A stretch of DNA of 64,000 bases from MRBY01 sp943371005. GTDB lineage: Bacteria; Cyanobacteriota; Cyanobacteriia; Cyanobacteriales; MRBY01. Under the pieces are notes generated by a model. It made no database searches, was not told the DNA's origin, and was given only the letters and a program-made list of their open reading frames with translations. The position numbers and the translations under genes are program-made. Below are positions 36,493 through 45,359 of the stretch, one piece after another (within the stretch, counting starts at the first letter, position 1; each line of letters begins with the position of its first letter). Where the stretch lies: NCBI GenBank assembly GCA_943371005.1, contig CALRTB020000002.1, positions 1 to 64,000 on the forward strand, in the 5' to 3' direction.

Positions 36493-36687
36493 ATGACTAC
36501 AGCTTTAAATATTGACGATACTCTTCTGGCGGAAGCCCTTGCCCTCGACGAGCAAACACCACCTGATGCCCTTGTTGAAATTGCCCTCAAAGAATACATT
36601 CAGCGGCGTAAACGCCTTAAACTAATTGAGCTTTTTGGAACGATTGAATACGATCCTAACTATAACTACAAAACACAACGACGATAG
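36493..36687 (+). CDS. VapB-type antitoxin
   Basis: The 64-residue protein begins MTTALNIDDTLLAEALALDEQT, the typical start of short VapB/DUF2191-type antitoxins, followed by a helix (VEIALKEYIQRRKRLKLIELFG) and a C-terminal toxin-binding tail. It should neutralise a PIN-domain toxin. The toxin gene begins two bases after its stop codon but carries a nonsense codon. Confidence 0.8.
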   Translation: MTTALNIDDTLLAEALALDEQTPPDALVEIALKEYIQRRKRLKLIELFGTIEYDPNYNYKTQRR

Positions 36688-36689
36688 GT

Positions 36690-37088
36690 ATGCAAACTAT
36701 CGTTGATACTTCAGTTTGGTCACTGGCTTTACGCCGTAAAACACCGTCTGATCCTTTGCCTCAAGTTTTAGAACTACAATGACTGATTGTCGCTGATGAA
36801 GTCGCCATGCTTGGGTTGATCCGTCAAGAGATCTTGTCTGGAATCCGCAATCTTGATCAATTTGTTCGTCTCAAAAGTTATCTTCAAGGGTTTTTGGAGC
36901 TGCAGCTAAATACCGTTGACTATGAGACTGCGGCTGAGTTTTTTAATCAATGTCGACGCAATGGCGTACAAGGATCAAATACAGATTTTTTGATTTGTGC
37001 TGTTGCTCATCGCCGACGCTACAAAATTTTGACAGAAGACCAAGATTTTAAAAATTTCCAGGCCTACATTCCCATCGAACTCGCTTAA
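36690..37088 (+). pseudogene. PIN-domain (VapC) toxin interrupted by an in-frame TGA
   Basis: From ATG 36690 the frame reads MQTIVDTSVWSLALRRK, stops after 30 codons at TGA 36780-36782, then continues in the same frame as LIVADEVAMLGLIRQEIL to 37088. PIN motifs are visible on both sides: D6 and TSVW at the start, E in LIRQEIL, and NTDFLICAVA toward the end. The whole would be a normal VapC of about 132 residues. A single CGA to TGA change would explain the stop. Restart at ATG 36807 would lack the first active-site Asp. Loss of the RNase, or a sequencing error, are the main explanations. Confidence 0.82.
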
Positions 37089-37155
37089 CATTGGCGATCG
37101 CCCCAGGGGTCAGAAAAATTAAATTCGTTGGGAAAAGAGCGACTGCAATGAAAGC

Positions 37156-37905
37156 CTAACCACTCACAGAAAACGTATCAGTTTCACCGTACCAACCCGC
37201 TAAAGTCTGGCCGGAGGCGACAGTGTAAGGAATTGGACAACCTTCTACGGCTTCGCGTTCTGCAAAGGGGGTTTCATCGATGAGGCTGTAATCTGGCTTC
37301 ACATAGGCGTGTTTCGCTTCGTCGTAGGCCAATACTTCGCCATTTTCAATGTTGTAAATCCAGCCATAGATTTTTAGTTTGCCCTGATGGAGGCGCGATC
37401 GCACCACGGGATAAGTTTTGAGATTATCAATCTGGACAAGGACATTTTCCGCGACGAGGGTTTCGACTAGCTCTTCCCCTTCGCAGTGGGGGTAGGTATC
37501 CCGGACAAGGCGACGGGTGGCTTCGGCGTGTTTGAGCCAATCGTAAACCAGAGGCATATCTGCTTGGAGTTTATTTAATTTCAGCAACCCCTTCATCGCG
37601 CCACAGTGGGAGTGACCACAGACAATAATTTGCCGAATATCGAGACCTTGTAGGGCGTATTCTAAAGTGCCCCCTTCGCCACCATTGGCCGCACCATAGG
37701 GGGGGATAATATTGCCAGCATTGCGGATGACAAAAATTTCGCCAATATCTGTTTGGGTAATCAGCGCCGGGTCAACGCGAGAATCGGAACAACAAATGAA
37801 CAGAACGCGGGGCTTTTGGCCGTGGGAGAGTTGTTCAAAAAGATCCTGGTGGCTCGCAACATAGCTTTGCTTAAATTTGTCCAGGCCGCGAATAAGTTTT
37901 TTCAC
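37156..37905 (-). CDS. Beta-class carbonic anhydrase
   Basis: The 249-residue enzyme has the zinc ligands and catalytic dyad in CCSDSRVDP and GHSHCGAM, plus NAGNIIPPYGAANGGEGGTLEYA and the TYPVVRSRLHQGKL segment. It interconverts CO2 and bicarbonate. It is of the CcaA/IcfA type, which in some cyanobacteria sits in the carboxysome, although the usual long C-terminal extension is short here. I placed the start at GTG 37905 because VKKLIRGLDKF aligns with the first residues of known CcaA; a TTG at 37926 would add seven residues. There is no clear ribosome site for either. Confidence 0.85.
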   Translation of the reverse strand: MKKLIRGLDKFKQSYVASHQDLFEQLSHGQKPRVLFICCSDSRVDPALITQTDIGEIFVIRNAGNIIPPYGAANGGEGGTLEYALQGLDIRQIIVCGHSHCGAMKGLLKLNKLQADMPLVYDWLKHAEATRRLVRDTYPHCEGEELVETLVAENVLVQIDNLKTYPVVRSRLHQGKLKIYGWIYNIENGEVLAYDEAKHAYVKPDYSLIDETPFAEREAVEGCPIPYTVASGQTLAGWYGETDTFSVSG

Positions 37906-38112
37906 TGTGCGATCGTCCGATGTCAAAACGAGGTGACTACTGAGGGATCATAGTAAACCAAAACAATCCATTTAGATAAATGAGGATGGCACATATTTTT
38001 CATAAGGTAGACCAATAACCTAAGGGGATTTTTGGCGATCGCCGACTTGATAATCCCGTTAATTTCTCCCCTAGATGCCGCTAAAATAAGCTTGATTCAA
38101 TCGGTCGAGCCT

Positions 38113-38889
38113 ATGCCGGATTTAGCCACCCCCATCCTCAATGTCCAACATCTAACCCGGCGCTTTGGGGGCCTGGTGGCGGTGCATGATGTGTCTTTTC
38201 AGGTGACACCAGGGGAGATTTTTGGCTTAATTGGGCCGAATGGGGCAGGCAAAACGACTTTTTTTAATATGTTGACCGGGATGATCCCCCCTTCCCAAGG
38301 AAGCATTCTGTACCAAGGTCGAGGGATTCACGGTCTCGCGCCCCACCAAATTGCCGCCTCTGGTATTGCACGGACGTTTCAGAATCTGCGCTTGTTTGGA
38401 AATTTATCGGCCCTGGAAAATGTGGCGATCGCCCGCCATCTACACCAAAAAAACAATATTCTCGAAGGAATTTTCGGCTTACCCAAGGCCAAAAAAGCAG
38501 AGCAGGAAACCTACGACCGGGCGAAGGAATTGCTGGATTTGGTGGGGTTAACCGGAAAATATCGTCAACAGGCGAAAAATTTTTCCTATGGCGATCAGCG
38601 GCGCTTAGAAATTGCCCGCGCCTTGGCCCTAGAACCCCAGCTTTTACTCCTCGATGAACCCGCCGCCGGGATGAACCCTAACGAAAAAGGGGCTTTGAGT
38701 GATTTAATTCGGCAAATCCGGGCGCAATTTGACCTGACGATTCTGTTGATTGAGCACCATATTCCCCTGGTGATGGGACTGTGCGATCGCCTGGCGGTGT
38801 TGGACTTTGGCGAACTGATTGCCCTCGGTTTACCGGAAGTAGTAAAGGCAGATCCAGCGGTGATCGAAGCGTATTTGGGGGATGAGTAA
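38113..38889 (+). CDS. livG: Branched-chain/neutral amino acid-type ABC ATPase (LivG-like)
   Basis: The 258-residue ATPase has Walker A GPNGAGKTT, a LivG-type signature FSYGDQRRLEIARA, Walker B LLLLDEPAAGM and a switch His in LLIEHHI. It would energise a HAAT-family importer such as the cyanobacterial N-I system (NatA). I chose the ATG at 38113, which starts close to the domain; upstream starts are not supported. The partner ATPase follows with its ATG immediately after this stop codon. Permease and binding-protein genes are not nearby, as is common for the Nat systems. Confidence 0.85.
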   Translation: MPDLATPILNVQHLTRRFGGLVAVHDVSFQVTPGEIFGLIGPNGAGKTTFFNMLTGMIPPSQGSILYQGRGIHGLAPHQIAASGIARTFQNLRLFGNLSALENVAIARHLHQKNNILEGIFGLPKAKKAEQETYDRAKELLDLVGLTGKYRQQAKNFSYGDQRRLEIARALALEPQLLLLDEPAAGMNPNEKGALSDLIRQIRAQFDLTILLIEHHIPLVMGLCDRLAVLDFGELIALGLPEVVKADPAVIEAYLGDE

Positions 38890-39591
38890 ATGTTGGAACT
38901 AATCGATGTCTCGGTCAATTATGGCGGTATCGAAGCCCTGAAAAATATCCATTTAACGGTCAATGCTGGAGAAATTGTCACCCTGATCGGGGCGAATGGG
39001 GCGGGGAAAACCACCACCCTCAAGGCCATTTCGCGGCTTGTGAATCTCCGCCAAGGCCGAATTTTGTATAATGGCACCGAGATCACCAAAAGTGCGCCTC
39101 ATGATGTTGTTAGGGCTGGCATCGCCCATAGCCCAGAGGGACGACGGATTTTAGCGCGGCAAACAGTTTTAAGCAATTTAGAATTGGGAGCCTATACGCG
39201 CCAGGATACGTTGGGGATTAAGGCGGATCTCGAAAAACAATTTGCCATTTTTCCGCGCCTCGCAGAACGAAAAAATCAAATTGCTGGCACCCTCAGCGGT
39301 GGGGAGCAACAAATGTTGGCGATCGCCAGGGCGGTGATGGGTCGGCCAAAACTCCTGCTCCTTGATGAACCAAGCTTGGGTTTAGCGCCCCAAATTGTTA
39401 AAGAAATTTTTCAGGTGATTCAACAACTCCACGCCGCAGGCACCACGATTCTTTTAGTCGAACAAAATGCAAGTCTGGCCCTCGAATGTAGCGATCGCGC
39501 CTATGTTTTGGAAGCGGGTTACCTTAAAATTAGCGGCAACGCCCAGGATCTACTCACCGATGAACGGGTCAAAGCAGCCTATCTGGGCTAG
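38890..39591 (+). CDS. livF: Branched-chain/neutral amino acid-type ABC ATPase (LivF-like)
   Basis: The 233-residue partner ATPase has Walker A GANGAGKTT, signature LSGGEQQMLAIARA and Walker B LLLLDEPSLGL, followed by the LivF-like LLVEQNASLAL. It should pair with the preceding ATPase as a heterodimer (NatE-like). TAA and ATG are adjacent, so translation is coupled. Confidence 0.87.
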   Translation: MLELIDVSVNYGGIEALKNIHLTVNAGEIVTLIGANGAGKTTTLKAISRLVNLRQGRILYNGTEITKSAPHDVVRAGIAHSPEGRRILARQTVLSNLELGAYTRQDTLGIKADLEKQFAIFPRLAERKNQIAGTLSGGEQQMLAIARAVMGRPKLLLLDEPSLGLAPQIVKEIFQVIQQLHAAGTTILLVEQNASLALECSDRAYVLEAGYLKISGNAQDLLTDERVKAAYLG

Positions 39592-39622
39592 GTGCTCCTT
39601 TCTCTCCTGCGGTACCCCCATC

Positions 39623-40357
39623 GTGAAAGCTGTTCGTTTTGTTCCCCTGCGCCCTCCAGCTTGGCAGCGGCTAATTCGTCTATTTTTCACCACGGCGATC
39701 GCCTTGATTTTGGTACGCAATGCCTTGCCCTTGATTAGACAAATCAGCTTTTTCGGCCTGTACCAAGTCGCCACCACAGAAAAAGTCGTCGCCTTGACCT
39801 ACGATGACGGCCCAGCCCCTCCCTATACCGAAGCCATTTTAGATCTTCTCAACGACTACCAAGCAAAAGCCACCTTTTATGTGGTGGGGCAAAATATCGA
39901 AATTTATCCAGACACCGTCCGCAAAACCCTCGCCGCTGGCCATGAACTGAGCAACCATTCCTACGAGCACAAATATATGGCCTTTCGTTCCTGGGACTAC
40001 ATCACCAACGAAGTAGAAAAAACGGATCAATTGCTGCGAAATTTGGGGGTGACGGGCCAGATCGATTTTCGGCCGCCCTGGGGACGTCGTTTTCTCCTGC
40101 TCCCCCTTTATCTCCATCAGCAACAGAAACGCCTCGTAATCTGGAATGTGGATTCTTTTGATTGGGAACTGGATGCTAGTCCCACGGACATTGCGGCCCG
40201 GGTGATTGGGGCGATACAACCCGGATCCATTGTTTTGATGCATGATGGCGGCGGCGATCGCCAACGCACCGTAGAAGCAACAGATTTAATTTTGAGTCAA
40301 CTGACTGAAGCGGGCTATCGTTTTGTGACCGTGGCCAAACTCTTTGAATTGTCCTGA
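39623..40357 (+). CDS. NodB-type polysaccharide deacetylase, membrane anchored
   Basis: The 244-residue protein has one N-terminal hydrophobic segment (about 21-41) and a NodB domain. Motifs are TYDDGP (catalytic and metal Asp pair), HSYEH (metal His), RPPWG, and LMHDGG near the end. Such enzymes remove acetyl or other N-groups from cell-wall or exopolysaccharide sugars in the periplasm. The start is GTG 39623; no other start fits between the ATPase stop and the anchor. It follows livF by 31 bases and converges on chlR with three bases between stops. Confidence 0.82.
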   Translation: MKAVRFVPLRPPAWQRLIRLFFTTAIALILVRNALPLIRQISFFGLYQVATTEKVVALTYDDGPAPPYTEAILDLLNDYQAKATFYVVGQNIEIYPDTVRKTLAAGHELSNHSYEHKYMAFRSWDYITNEVEKTDQLLRNLGVTGQIDFRPPWGRRFLLLPLYLHQQQKRLVIWNVDSFDWELDASPTDIAARVIGAIQPGSIVLMHDGGGDRQRTVEATDLILSQLTEAGYRFVTVAKLFELS

Positions 40358-40360
40358 AAA

Positions 40361-40744
40361 TTAAGCCGATTGCACCGAATTCACTTCCCCCTGCAAGGGA
40401 CAAACGCACGTATCTTGTTCGAGCCATTGGGAGCCGACCTGATGGAGGGCGGTCATCACCGGTTGAATTTCTCGTCCCTTGGCCGTTAACGAATATTCAA
40501 CACGAGGCGGGATCTCGGCATAGATGCGCCGTTCCACGAGGCCGTGGGTTTCTAATTCTCGCAAGCGTACCATTAACGTTTTGGTACTAATTCCCGGTAA
40601 AGCCTTAAGCAGCTCATTGGTGCGGCGATCGCCACTAAAAAGCTCCCGTAACACTAAAATTGACCATTTATTTCCCAACAAATCCACCACAAATTGGATT
40701 GGACATTGGAAATTGACATCATTACAAAGATTGGGGTCAGTCAT
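40361..40744 (-). CDS. chlR: Oxygen-sensing transcription regulator ChlR
   Basis: The 127-residue HxlR/MarR-like winged-helix protein has LLGNKWSILVLRELFSGDRR, TKTLMVRLRELETHGLVERR and four cysteines: C7 and C14 near the N-terminus and the pair CVC at the C-terminus. ChlR in Synechococcus PCC 7002 uses an oxygen-labile [4Fe-4S] cluster and activates the adjacent acsF-II, ho2, hemN and desF genes when oxygen is low. Its position, divergent from exactly that set, makes the assignment firm. Confidence 0.93.
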   Translation of the reverse strand: MTDPNLCNDVNFQCPIQFVVDLLGNKWSILVLRELFSGDRRTNELLKALPGISTKTLMVRLRELETHGLVERRIYAEIPPRVEYSLTAKGREIQPVMTALHQVGSQWLEQDTCVCPLQGEVNSVQSA

Positions 40745-40927
40745 TGGTCAAGCATACTCCACTGCTAAAACTTTAACATTTCTTCAATGTCCCTGGAATC
40801 CGAACGGGGGCCATATTTTTTTACTCTAGGTAACTATGGGCTAGCCGGAGAAACTGTCTTGAAACTTCAGGATAATTCCGAAAAGATGAGTCCCAGAAAG
40901 ATTTAAAAAACGCCCTTTAATCAGCCT
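40745..40927. promoter_or_regulatory. chlR / acsF-II divergent control region
   Basis: This 183-base gap should contain the ChlR-dependent promoter of acsF-II and the promoter of chlR. An inverted repeat ACATT-TCTTC-AATGT at 40776-40790 is a candidate site for a winged-helix dimer. The match is short and may be chance. Confidence 0.5.
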
Positions 40928-42004
40928 ATGGTTACGCTCACTGACCAGCCGAGTCCAGAACTCCTCAGACCAGGGGTTAAAAAACCAGTTCAAGAAACCC
41001 TCCTAACGCCCCGTTTTTACACCACGGATTTCGATAAAATTGCCAACATGGTGCTCTCTTCCCAAGAGGAAGAAATTTTGGCGGCCCTCGAAGAATTGCG
41101 CGCCGATTATAACCGCAACCATTTCATCCGTGACGAAAGTTTTGAGCAATCTTGGGATCATTTCGACGAGAAAACCCGCAGCATTTTTATTGACTTTTTA
41201 GAACGTTCCTGTACGTCTGAGTTTTCTGGTTTTCTTTTATTTAAAGAGCTTTCCCGCCGCCTCCGCGATCGCAGCCCAATCCTCGCAGAAGCTTTCCATC
41301 TCCTAGCCCGGGATGAAGCGCGCCATGCGGGATTTATCAACAAATCGATGGTGGACTTTGGTCTTTGTTTAGACCTGAAATATCTTACCCAAAAACGCAC
41401 CTATACTTTCTTTCCGCCGGAATGGGTGATTTACACCGTTTACCTATCGGAAAAAATTGGCTACTGGCGCTATATCCTCGTTTATCGCCACCTGGAAAAA
41501 CACCCAGAACATAATATTTATCCGCTGTTTAAGTATTTCGAAAGTTGGTGCCAAGACGAAAACCGCCACGGGGACTTTTTTAAAGCCCTATTGCGATCGC
41601 AAAAATCCCTCTGGAAAACCTGGCAATCTCGGTTATGGTCGCGCTTTTTCCTCTTGACGGTGTTTGTCACCCATTCCCTGACGACCCTGGAGCGGTCTGA
41701 TTTTTACGAAATGATTGGCCTCGATGCCCACCAATACAATCGGGATGTCATTCGCAACACCAATGAAACATCCCTGCGGGCTTTCCCGGAAGTGCTCGAC
41801 ACAAATCATCCCCAGTTTTTCCCCCGCTTAGAAGCCTGTGCCGCTGCCAATGAAAAGCTAAAGGCGATCGCCACCAACGGGAAACCGAAAGTAATTCAGT
41901 TTTTCCAAAAAGTCCCCTGGATCGCCAGCATTGTTTGGCATATGGCTTTGATTTTCTTCACCAAGCCTGTGGATGCCGAAGCCCTACGGGCCGAGGTTCA
42001 CTAA
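40928..42004 (+). CDS. acsF: Mg-protoporphyrin IX monomethyl ester oxidative cyclase, low-oxygen form
   Basis: The 358-residue diiron protein has the ligand motifs DEARHAGF and DENRHGDFF plus earlier Glu residues in EEEILAALEELRADYN and FSGFLLFKELSRR. It forms the isocyclic ring of chlorophyll, converting Mg-protoporphyrin monomethyl ester to divinyl protochlorophyllide with O2. It is the second cyclase (AcsF-II, also called ChlA-II), identified as such by its place next to chlR and ho2. It would replace the aerobic cyclase under micro-oxic conditions. Confidence 0.93.
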   Translation: MVTLTDQPSPELLRPGVKKPVQETLLTPRFYTTDFDKIANMVLSSQEEEILAALEELRADYNRNHFIRDESFEQSWDHFDEKTRSIFIDFLERSCTSEFSGFLLFKELSRRLRDRSPILAEAFHLLARDEARHAGFINKSMVDFGLCLDLKYLTQKRTYTFFPPEWVIYTVYLSEKIGYWRYILVYRHLEKHPEHNIYPLFKYFESWCQDENRHGDFFKALLRSQKSLWKTWQSRLWSRFFLLTVFVTHSLTTLERSDFYEMIGLDAHQYNRDVIRNTNETSLRAFPEVLDTNHPQFFPRLEACAAANEKLKAIATNGKPKVIQFFQKVPWIASIVWHMALIFFTKPVDAEALRAEVH

Positions 42005-42050
42005 AGATTTCCCTCAGCATTTTTCCGCCCATTTACCCCATGGAGTAGCC

Positions 42051-42803
42051 ATGACGACCCTATCCCAACGCCTCCGATTTGGTACCCAAACTTCCCATAC
42101 CCTCTCAGAAAATACGGCCTTTATGAAGTGTTTTTTGAAGGGCATTGTGGAGCGGCAACCCCTCCGGAAGTTGATGGCCAATTTGTATGCGGTCTATTAC
42201 ACCCTAGAGACAGCCTTTGAACAGTACAAAGATCACGACATTCTAGGGGAAATCTATTTTCCGGAGTTGAACCGAGTACCCCATCTGGAAGAAGATCTTG
42301 CCTTTTACTACGGTGAGCATTGGCAAGCGCAGTTGGAACTGCTCCCGGCGGGTAAAGTCTACCAAGCGCGCTTACAAGAACTGGCCGCCACTGATCCGCT
42401 GCTCCTGATTGCCCATGCCTATGTGCGCTATATGGGGGATCTGTCTGGGGGTCAGAGTTTAAAAAATATTATCCGCTCGGCTTTAGAGTTACCCGATGGC
42501 CAGGGCACCAGATTTTATGAATTTGACTCCTGGCCAACCCCAGGCGAGCGCCGCAATTTTAAATTGCAATATCGGGACGCGCTGGATCGGTTGAATTTAG
42601 ACGAAGAAACCATCCAAAAGATTATCAACGAAGCCAATTATGCCTTTGCCCTCAACCGGGATGTGATGCACGAATTGGAGCCAGACGTAAAAGCTGCCAT
42701 CGGCGAACACACCTTTGATTTGTTAACTCGCCAAGACCGTCCGGGCAGTACAGAAAGCCGCGATCGCCAGCCCGATGATCCGGCTCTCGTTGCGTCTTCT
42801 TAG
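42051..42803 (+). CDS. ho2: Heme oxygenase 2
   Basis: The 250-residue helical protein has the proximal haem ligand H16 in RFGTQTSHTLSENTAF and the distal-helix signature YMGDLSGGQSLKN. It opens haem to biliverdin with ferredoxin electrons, feeding phycocyanobilin synthesis. It is the isoform used at low oxygen. The ATG at 42051 is preceded by TGGAGTAGCC and lies 46 bases after acsF, indicating one transcript. Confidence 0.93.
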   Translation: MTTLSQRLRFGTQTSHTLSENTAFMKCFLKGIVERQPLRKLMANLYAVYYTLETAFEQYKDHDILGEIYFPELNRVPHLEEDLAFYYGEHWQAQLELLPAGKVYQARLQELAATDPLLLIAHAYVRYMGDLSGGQSLKNIIRSALELPDGQGTRFYEFDSWPTPGERRNFKLQYRDALDRLNLDEETIQKIINEANYAFALNRDVMHELEPDVKAAIGEHTFDLLTRQDRPGSTESRDRQPDDPALVASS

Positions 42804-42833
42804 AACCTGTTTTAATCCTCTATTCCTACAAGT

Positions 42834-42907
42834 TCCCCTGAGCACTTTTGTGATGTGGTTTGAAAGCTTAACGTCGCCCTGAAGTGGAGGTGCTGGGGGA
42901 TTTTTTT
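42834..42907 (+). terminator. Possible attenuator/terminator between ho2 and hemN
   Basis: TCCCC and AGCAC (42834-42845) can pair with GTGCT and GGGGA (42890-42900), with small bulges and a long loop, followed by seven T at 42901-42907. This could lower transcription into hemN. The pairing is imperfect and the loop is large. Confidence 0.4.
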
Positions 42908-42942
42908 GAAACATCAACTGCTTTAATTAATCTCTTTTTCCC

Positions 42943-44340
42943 ATGAATTTAGCCTGTCAAAATGTCCGCTTTGATGGACAGCTCCTCCAAAAATATAATC
43001 AAGCGGTTCCCCGCTATACCAGTTACCCCCCCGCAACGGAATTAACCCCTGATTTTGATGGGGATCTTTTCCGCCAGGCGATCGCCATGGGGAACTATAA
43101 AAAAACGCCCCTTTCCCTCTATTGCCACATTCCCTTTTGTGAAAAGCCCTGCTATTTCTGCGGCTGCAATACGATCATCACCCAGTACAAACCCGCCGCC
43201 GCCACTTACCTGGACTATCTGATTCGTCACATTCAACAAATTGCCCCCCTCGTCCAAGGCGATCGCCTGGTGCAACAACTCCACTGGGGTGGCGGCACGC
43301 CCAACTACCTCACCCTGGAGCAAGTCACGCGCCTCTGGCAGACCCTCCAGGACAATTTCCAATTTGCCCCCGATGCGGAGATTTCCATCGAGATCAACCC
43401 CTGTGAGGTGAGTCGCGAGTATATTTTCGCCCTGCGCCAACTGGGGTTTAAGCGGATTAGCTTCGGCATCCAGGATTTCAATCCCCAGGTACAAGAAGCT
43501 GTAAATCGCATCCAACCGGAAGAAAAACTCTTTGAGGTGATGGCCTGGATTCGGGAGGCAGGTTTTGAAAGCGTCAACGTAGATTTGATTTACGGTCTGC
43601 CCTACCAAACTCTGACGACGTTTACGGAAACGGTGGAAAAAACAATCCAACTCAACCCCGACCGGATCGCTGTCTTTAGCTTTGCCTATGTGCCCTGGCT
43701 GAAACCTCTGCAAAAACGAATGCCCGAAGCCGCGATGCCCCCCACTGCCGAAAAGCTCGAAATCCTCAAGATGACTATCGCTAATCTGACCTACCACGGT
43801 TATGTCTTCATCGGGATGGATCACTTTGCCAAGCCCAACGATGAATTGGCGATCGCCCAACAGGCGGGGGAACTGCACCGGAATTTCCAGGGCTACACCA
43901 CGAAGCCGGAATCGGATCTTTTGGGATTTGGCATGACATCGATCAGTATGCTCCAGAACGTTTACGCCCAGAATCATAAAAAGCTCAAAGATTTTTATGC
44001 AGCTATTGATCAACAAGTTATTCCCATCGAAAAGGGCGTTCAACTCAGCCAAGATGACCTGATTCGTCGCACTGTGATCATGGAATTGATGTGTCAGTTC
44101 CAACTGTCGGCCCCCAACCTCGAAAACAAATATCACCTGGGCTTTGATTTGGACTTTAACGATTATTTCCAAGCCGAACTCAATGCTTTAAATGATTTGG
44201 AAGCCGATGGTCTAATTCATCGTTCTGGAGATGGTTTCCAGGTGTCGCCCAGTGGTCGGCTGCTGATCCGCAATATTGCGGCGGTGTTTGATACCTACCT
44301 GCAACACAAAACTGAAAAAACCTTCTCCAAGGCGATTTAG
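42943..44340 (+). CDS. hemN: Oxygen-independent coproporphyrinogen III dehydrogenase
   Basis: The 465-residue radical SAM enzyme has the cluster motif C66-EKP-C70-YF-C73-G-C75, the GGGTPNYL nucleotide region and the IEINPCEVS block typical of HemN rather than the shorter HemW. It converts coproporphyrinogen III to protoporphyrinogen IX without oxygen, replacing the O2-dependent HemF. Its place in the ChlR cassette fits use under anoxia. A 376-codon antisense frame across it is a codon-bias shadow. Confidence 0.93.
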   Translation: MNLACQNVRFDGQLLQKYNQAVPRYTSYPPATELTPDFDGDLFRQAIAMGNYKKTPLSLYCHIPFCEKPCYFCGCNTIITQYKPAAATYLDYLIRHIQQIAPLVQGDRLVQQLHWGGGTPNYLTLEQVTRLWQTLQDNFQFAPDAEISIEINPCEVSREYIFALRQLGFKRISFGIQDFNPQVQEAVNRIQPEEKLFEVMAWIREAGFESVNVDLIYGLPYQTLTTFTETVEKTIQLNPDRIAVFSFAYVPWLKPLQKRMPEAAMPPTAEKLEILKMTIANLTYHGYVFIGMDHFAKPNDELAIAQQAGELHRNFQGYTTKPESDLLGFGMTSISMLQNVYAQNHKKLKDFYAAIDQQVIPIEKGVQLSQDDLIRRTVIMELMCQFQLSAPNLENKYHLGFDLDFNDYFQAELNALNDLEADGLIHRSGDGFQVSPSGRLLIRNIAAVFDTYLQHKTEKTFSKAI

Positions 44341-44417
44341 CGATCGCCACCAGTTCCCCTGGGGGAAGATCAACCCACCGATATTCCCCTTTGTCTTGTT
44401 CTATTGTTTGAGAATTC

Positions 44418-45260
44418 ATGACCCAATCTGTGCAATTACCCACCCAAAAACCAACCCTAGACTGGGTTGCCGTGTTCTTTTTCGGCGCGGTTCATCTCCT
44501 GGCCCTTGGTTTGGCCCCTTTCTTTTTCTCCTGGTCAGCGATCGCCGTTTGCCTCTTTCTCCACTGGCTCTTTGGCAGTATTGGCATTTGTTTGGGCTAC
44601 CATCGCCTCTTGAGCCACCGCAGCTTGAAGGTTCCCAAATGGCTAGAATATACCCTGGCATTTATCGGTGCCCTTGCCCTCCAGGGTGGCCCAATTTTTT
44701 GGGTGGCGGGTCACCGGCTGCACCATGCTCACACCGAAGATGAAGTGAAAGACCCCTATTCCGCCAAACGGGGTTTTTGGTGGAGCCATATGCTCTGGAT
44801 TTTCTACCCCGACAAACAATTTTTTGATGCTGACCAATACAGCCGCTATGCCCAGGATCTAGCAAAACAGCCTTTTTACCGCTGGTTAAACCGCAATTTT
44901 TTGTTGCTGCAAATTCCTTTGGCGATCGCCCTTTATCTCCTGGGCGGTTGGTCTTGGGTTGTCTACGGGATGCTGGTGCGGGCCGTGTTGCTATGGCATA
45001 GCACTTGGTTTATCAACTCTGTCACCCACGTTTGGGGCTACCGCAGTCACGCAAGCGATGACAATTCCCGCAATCTTTGGTGGGCCGCAATTCTCACCTA
45101 TGGCGAAGGCTGGCACAACAACCACCATGCTTATCCCAATGTCGCGAAGGCCGGTTGGCGCTGGTGGGAAGTGGATGTTACCTGGTGGGCCATCTGGCTC
45201 TTACAACGGCTCGGTCTCGCCACTAAAGTTATTTTGCCGCCAGCCGTCGTCACAGAATAA
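44418..45260 (+). CDS. desF: Acyl-lipid fatty acid desaturase DesF
   Basis: The 280-residue membrane desaturase has the three histidine boxes HRLLSH, HRLHHAH and HNNHHA and four hydrophobic helices. It is of the delta-9 (DesC-like) class. In PCC 7002 a gene of this type, desF, closes the ChlR-controlled low-oxygen set, and the position here is the same. It would introduce a double bond in acyl lipids using O2 and ferredoxin at low oxygen tension. The substrate position is inferred from family, not shown. Confidence 0.88.
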   Translation: MTQSVQLPTQKPTLDWVAVFFFGAVHLLALGLAPFFFSWSAIAVCLFLHWLFGSIGICLGYHRLLSHRSLKVPKWLEYTLAFIGALALQGGPIFWVAGHRLHHAHTEDEVKDPYSAKRGFWWSHMLWIFYPDKQFFDADQYSRYAQDLAKQPFYRWLNRNFLLLQIPLAIALYLLGGWSWVVYGMLVRAVLLWHSTWFINSVTHVWGYRSHASDDNSRNLWWAAILTYGEGWHNNHHAYPNVAKAGWRWWEVDVTWWAIWLLQRLGLATKVILPPAVVTE

Positions 45261-45288
45261 GTTTACTTTTAATCATTACGCCAATCCC

Positions 45289-45331
45289 AAAAAATAATCC
45301 CCCATTTTCCGTTTGGCATGGGGGATTTTTG
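45289..45331. terminator. Bidirectional terminator between desF and FKBP gene
   Basis: AATCCCCCAT (45296-45305) and ATGGGGGATT (45318-45327) form a 10-base stem with T on the plus-strand side and AAAAAA on the other, so it can end both convergent transcripts. Confidence 0.88.
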
Positions 45332-45359
45332 TCTAAAGCAATATAGATAATGGGTTAGC

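Noticed and set aside
43042..44172. 376-codon antisense open frame within hemN
   Set aside because: It lies wholly opposite a complete radical SAM gene, has no recognisable domain and no ribosome site; it reflects codon bias.
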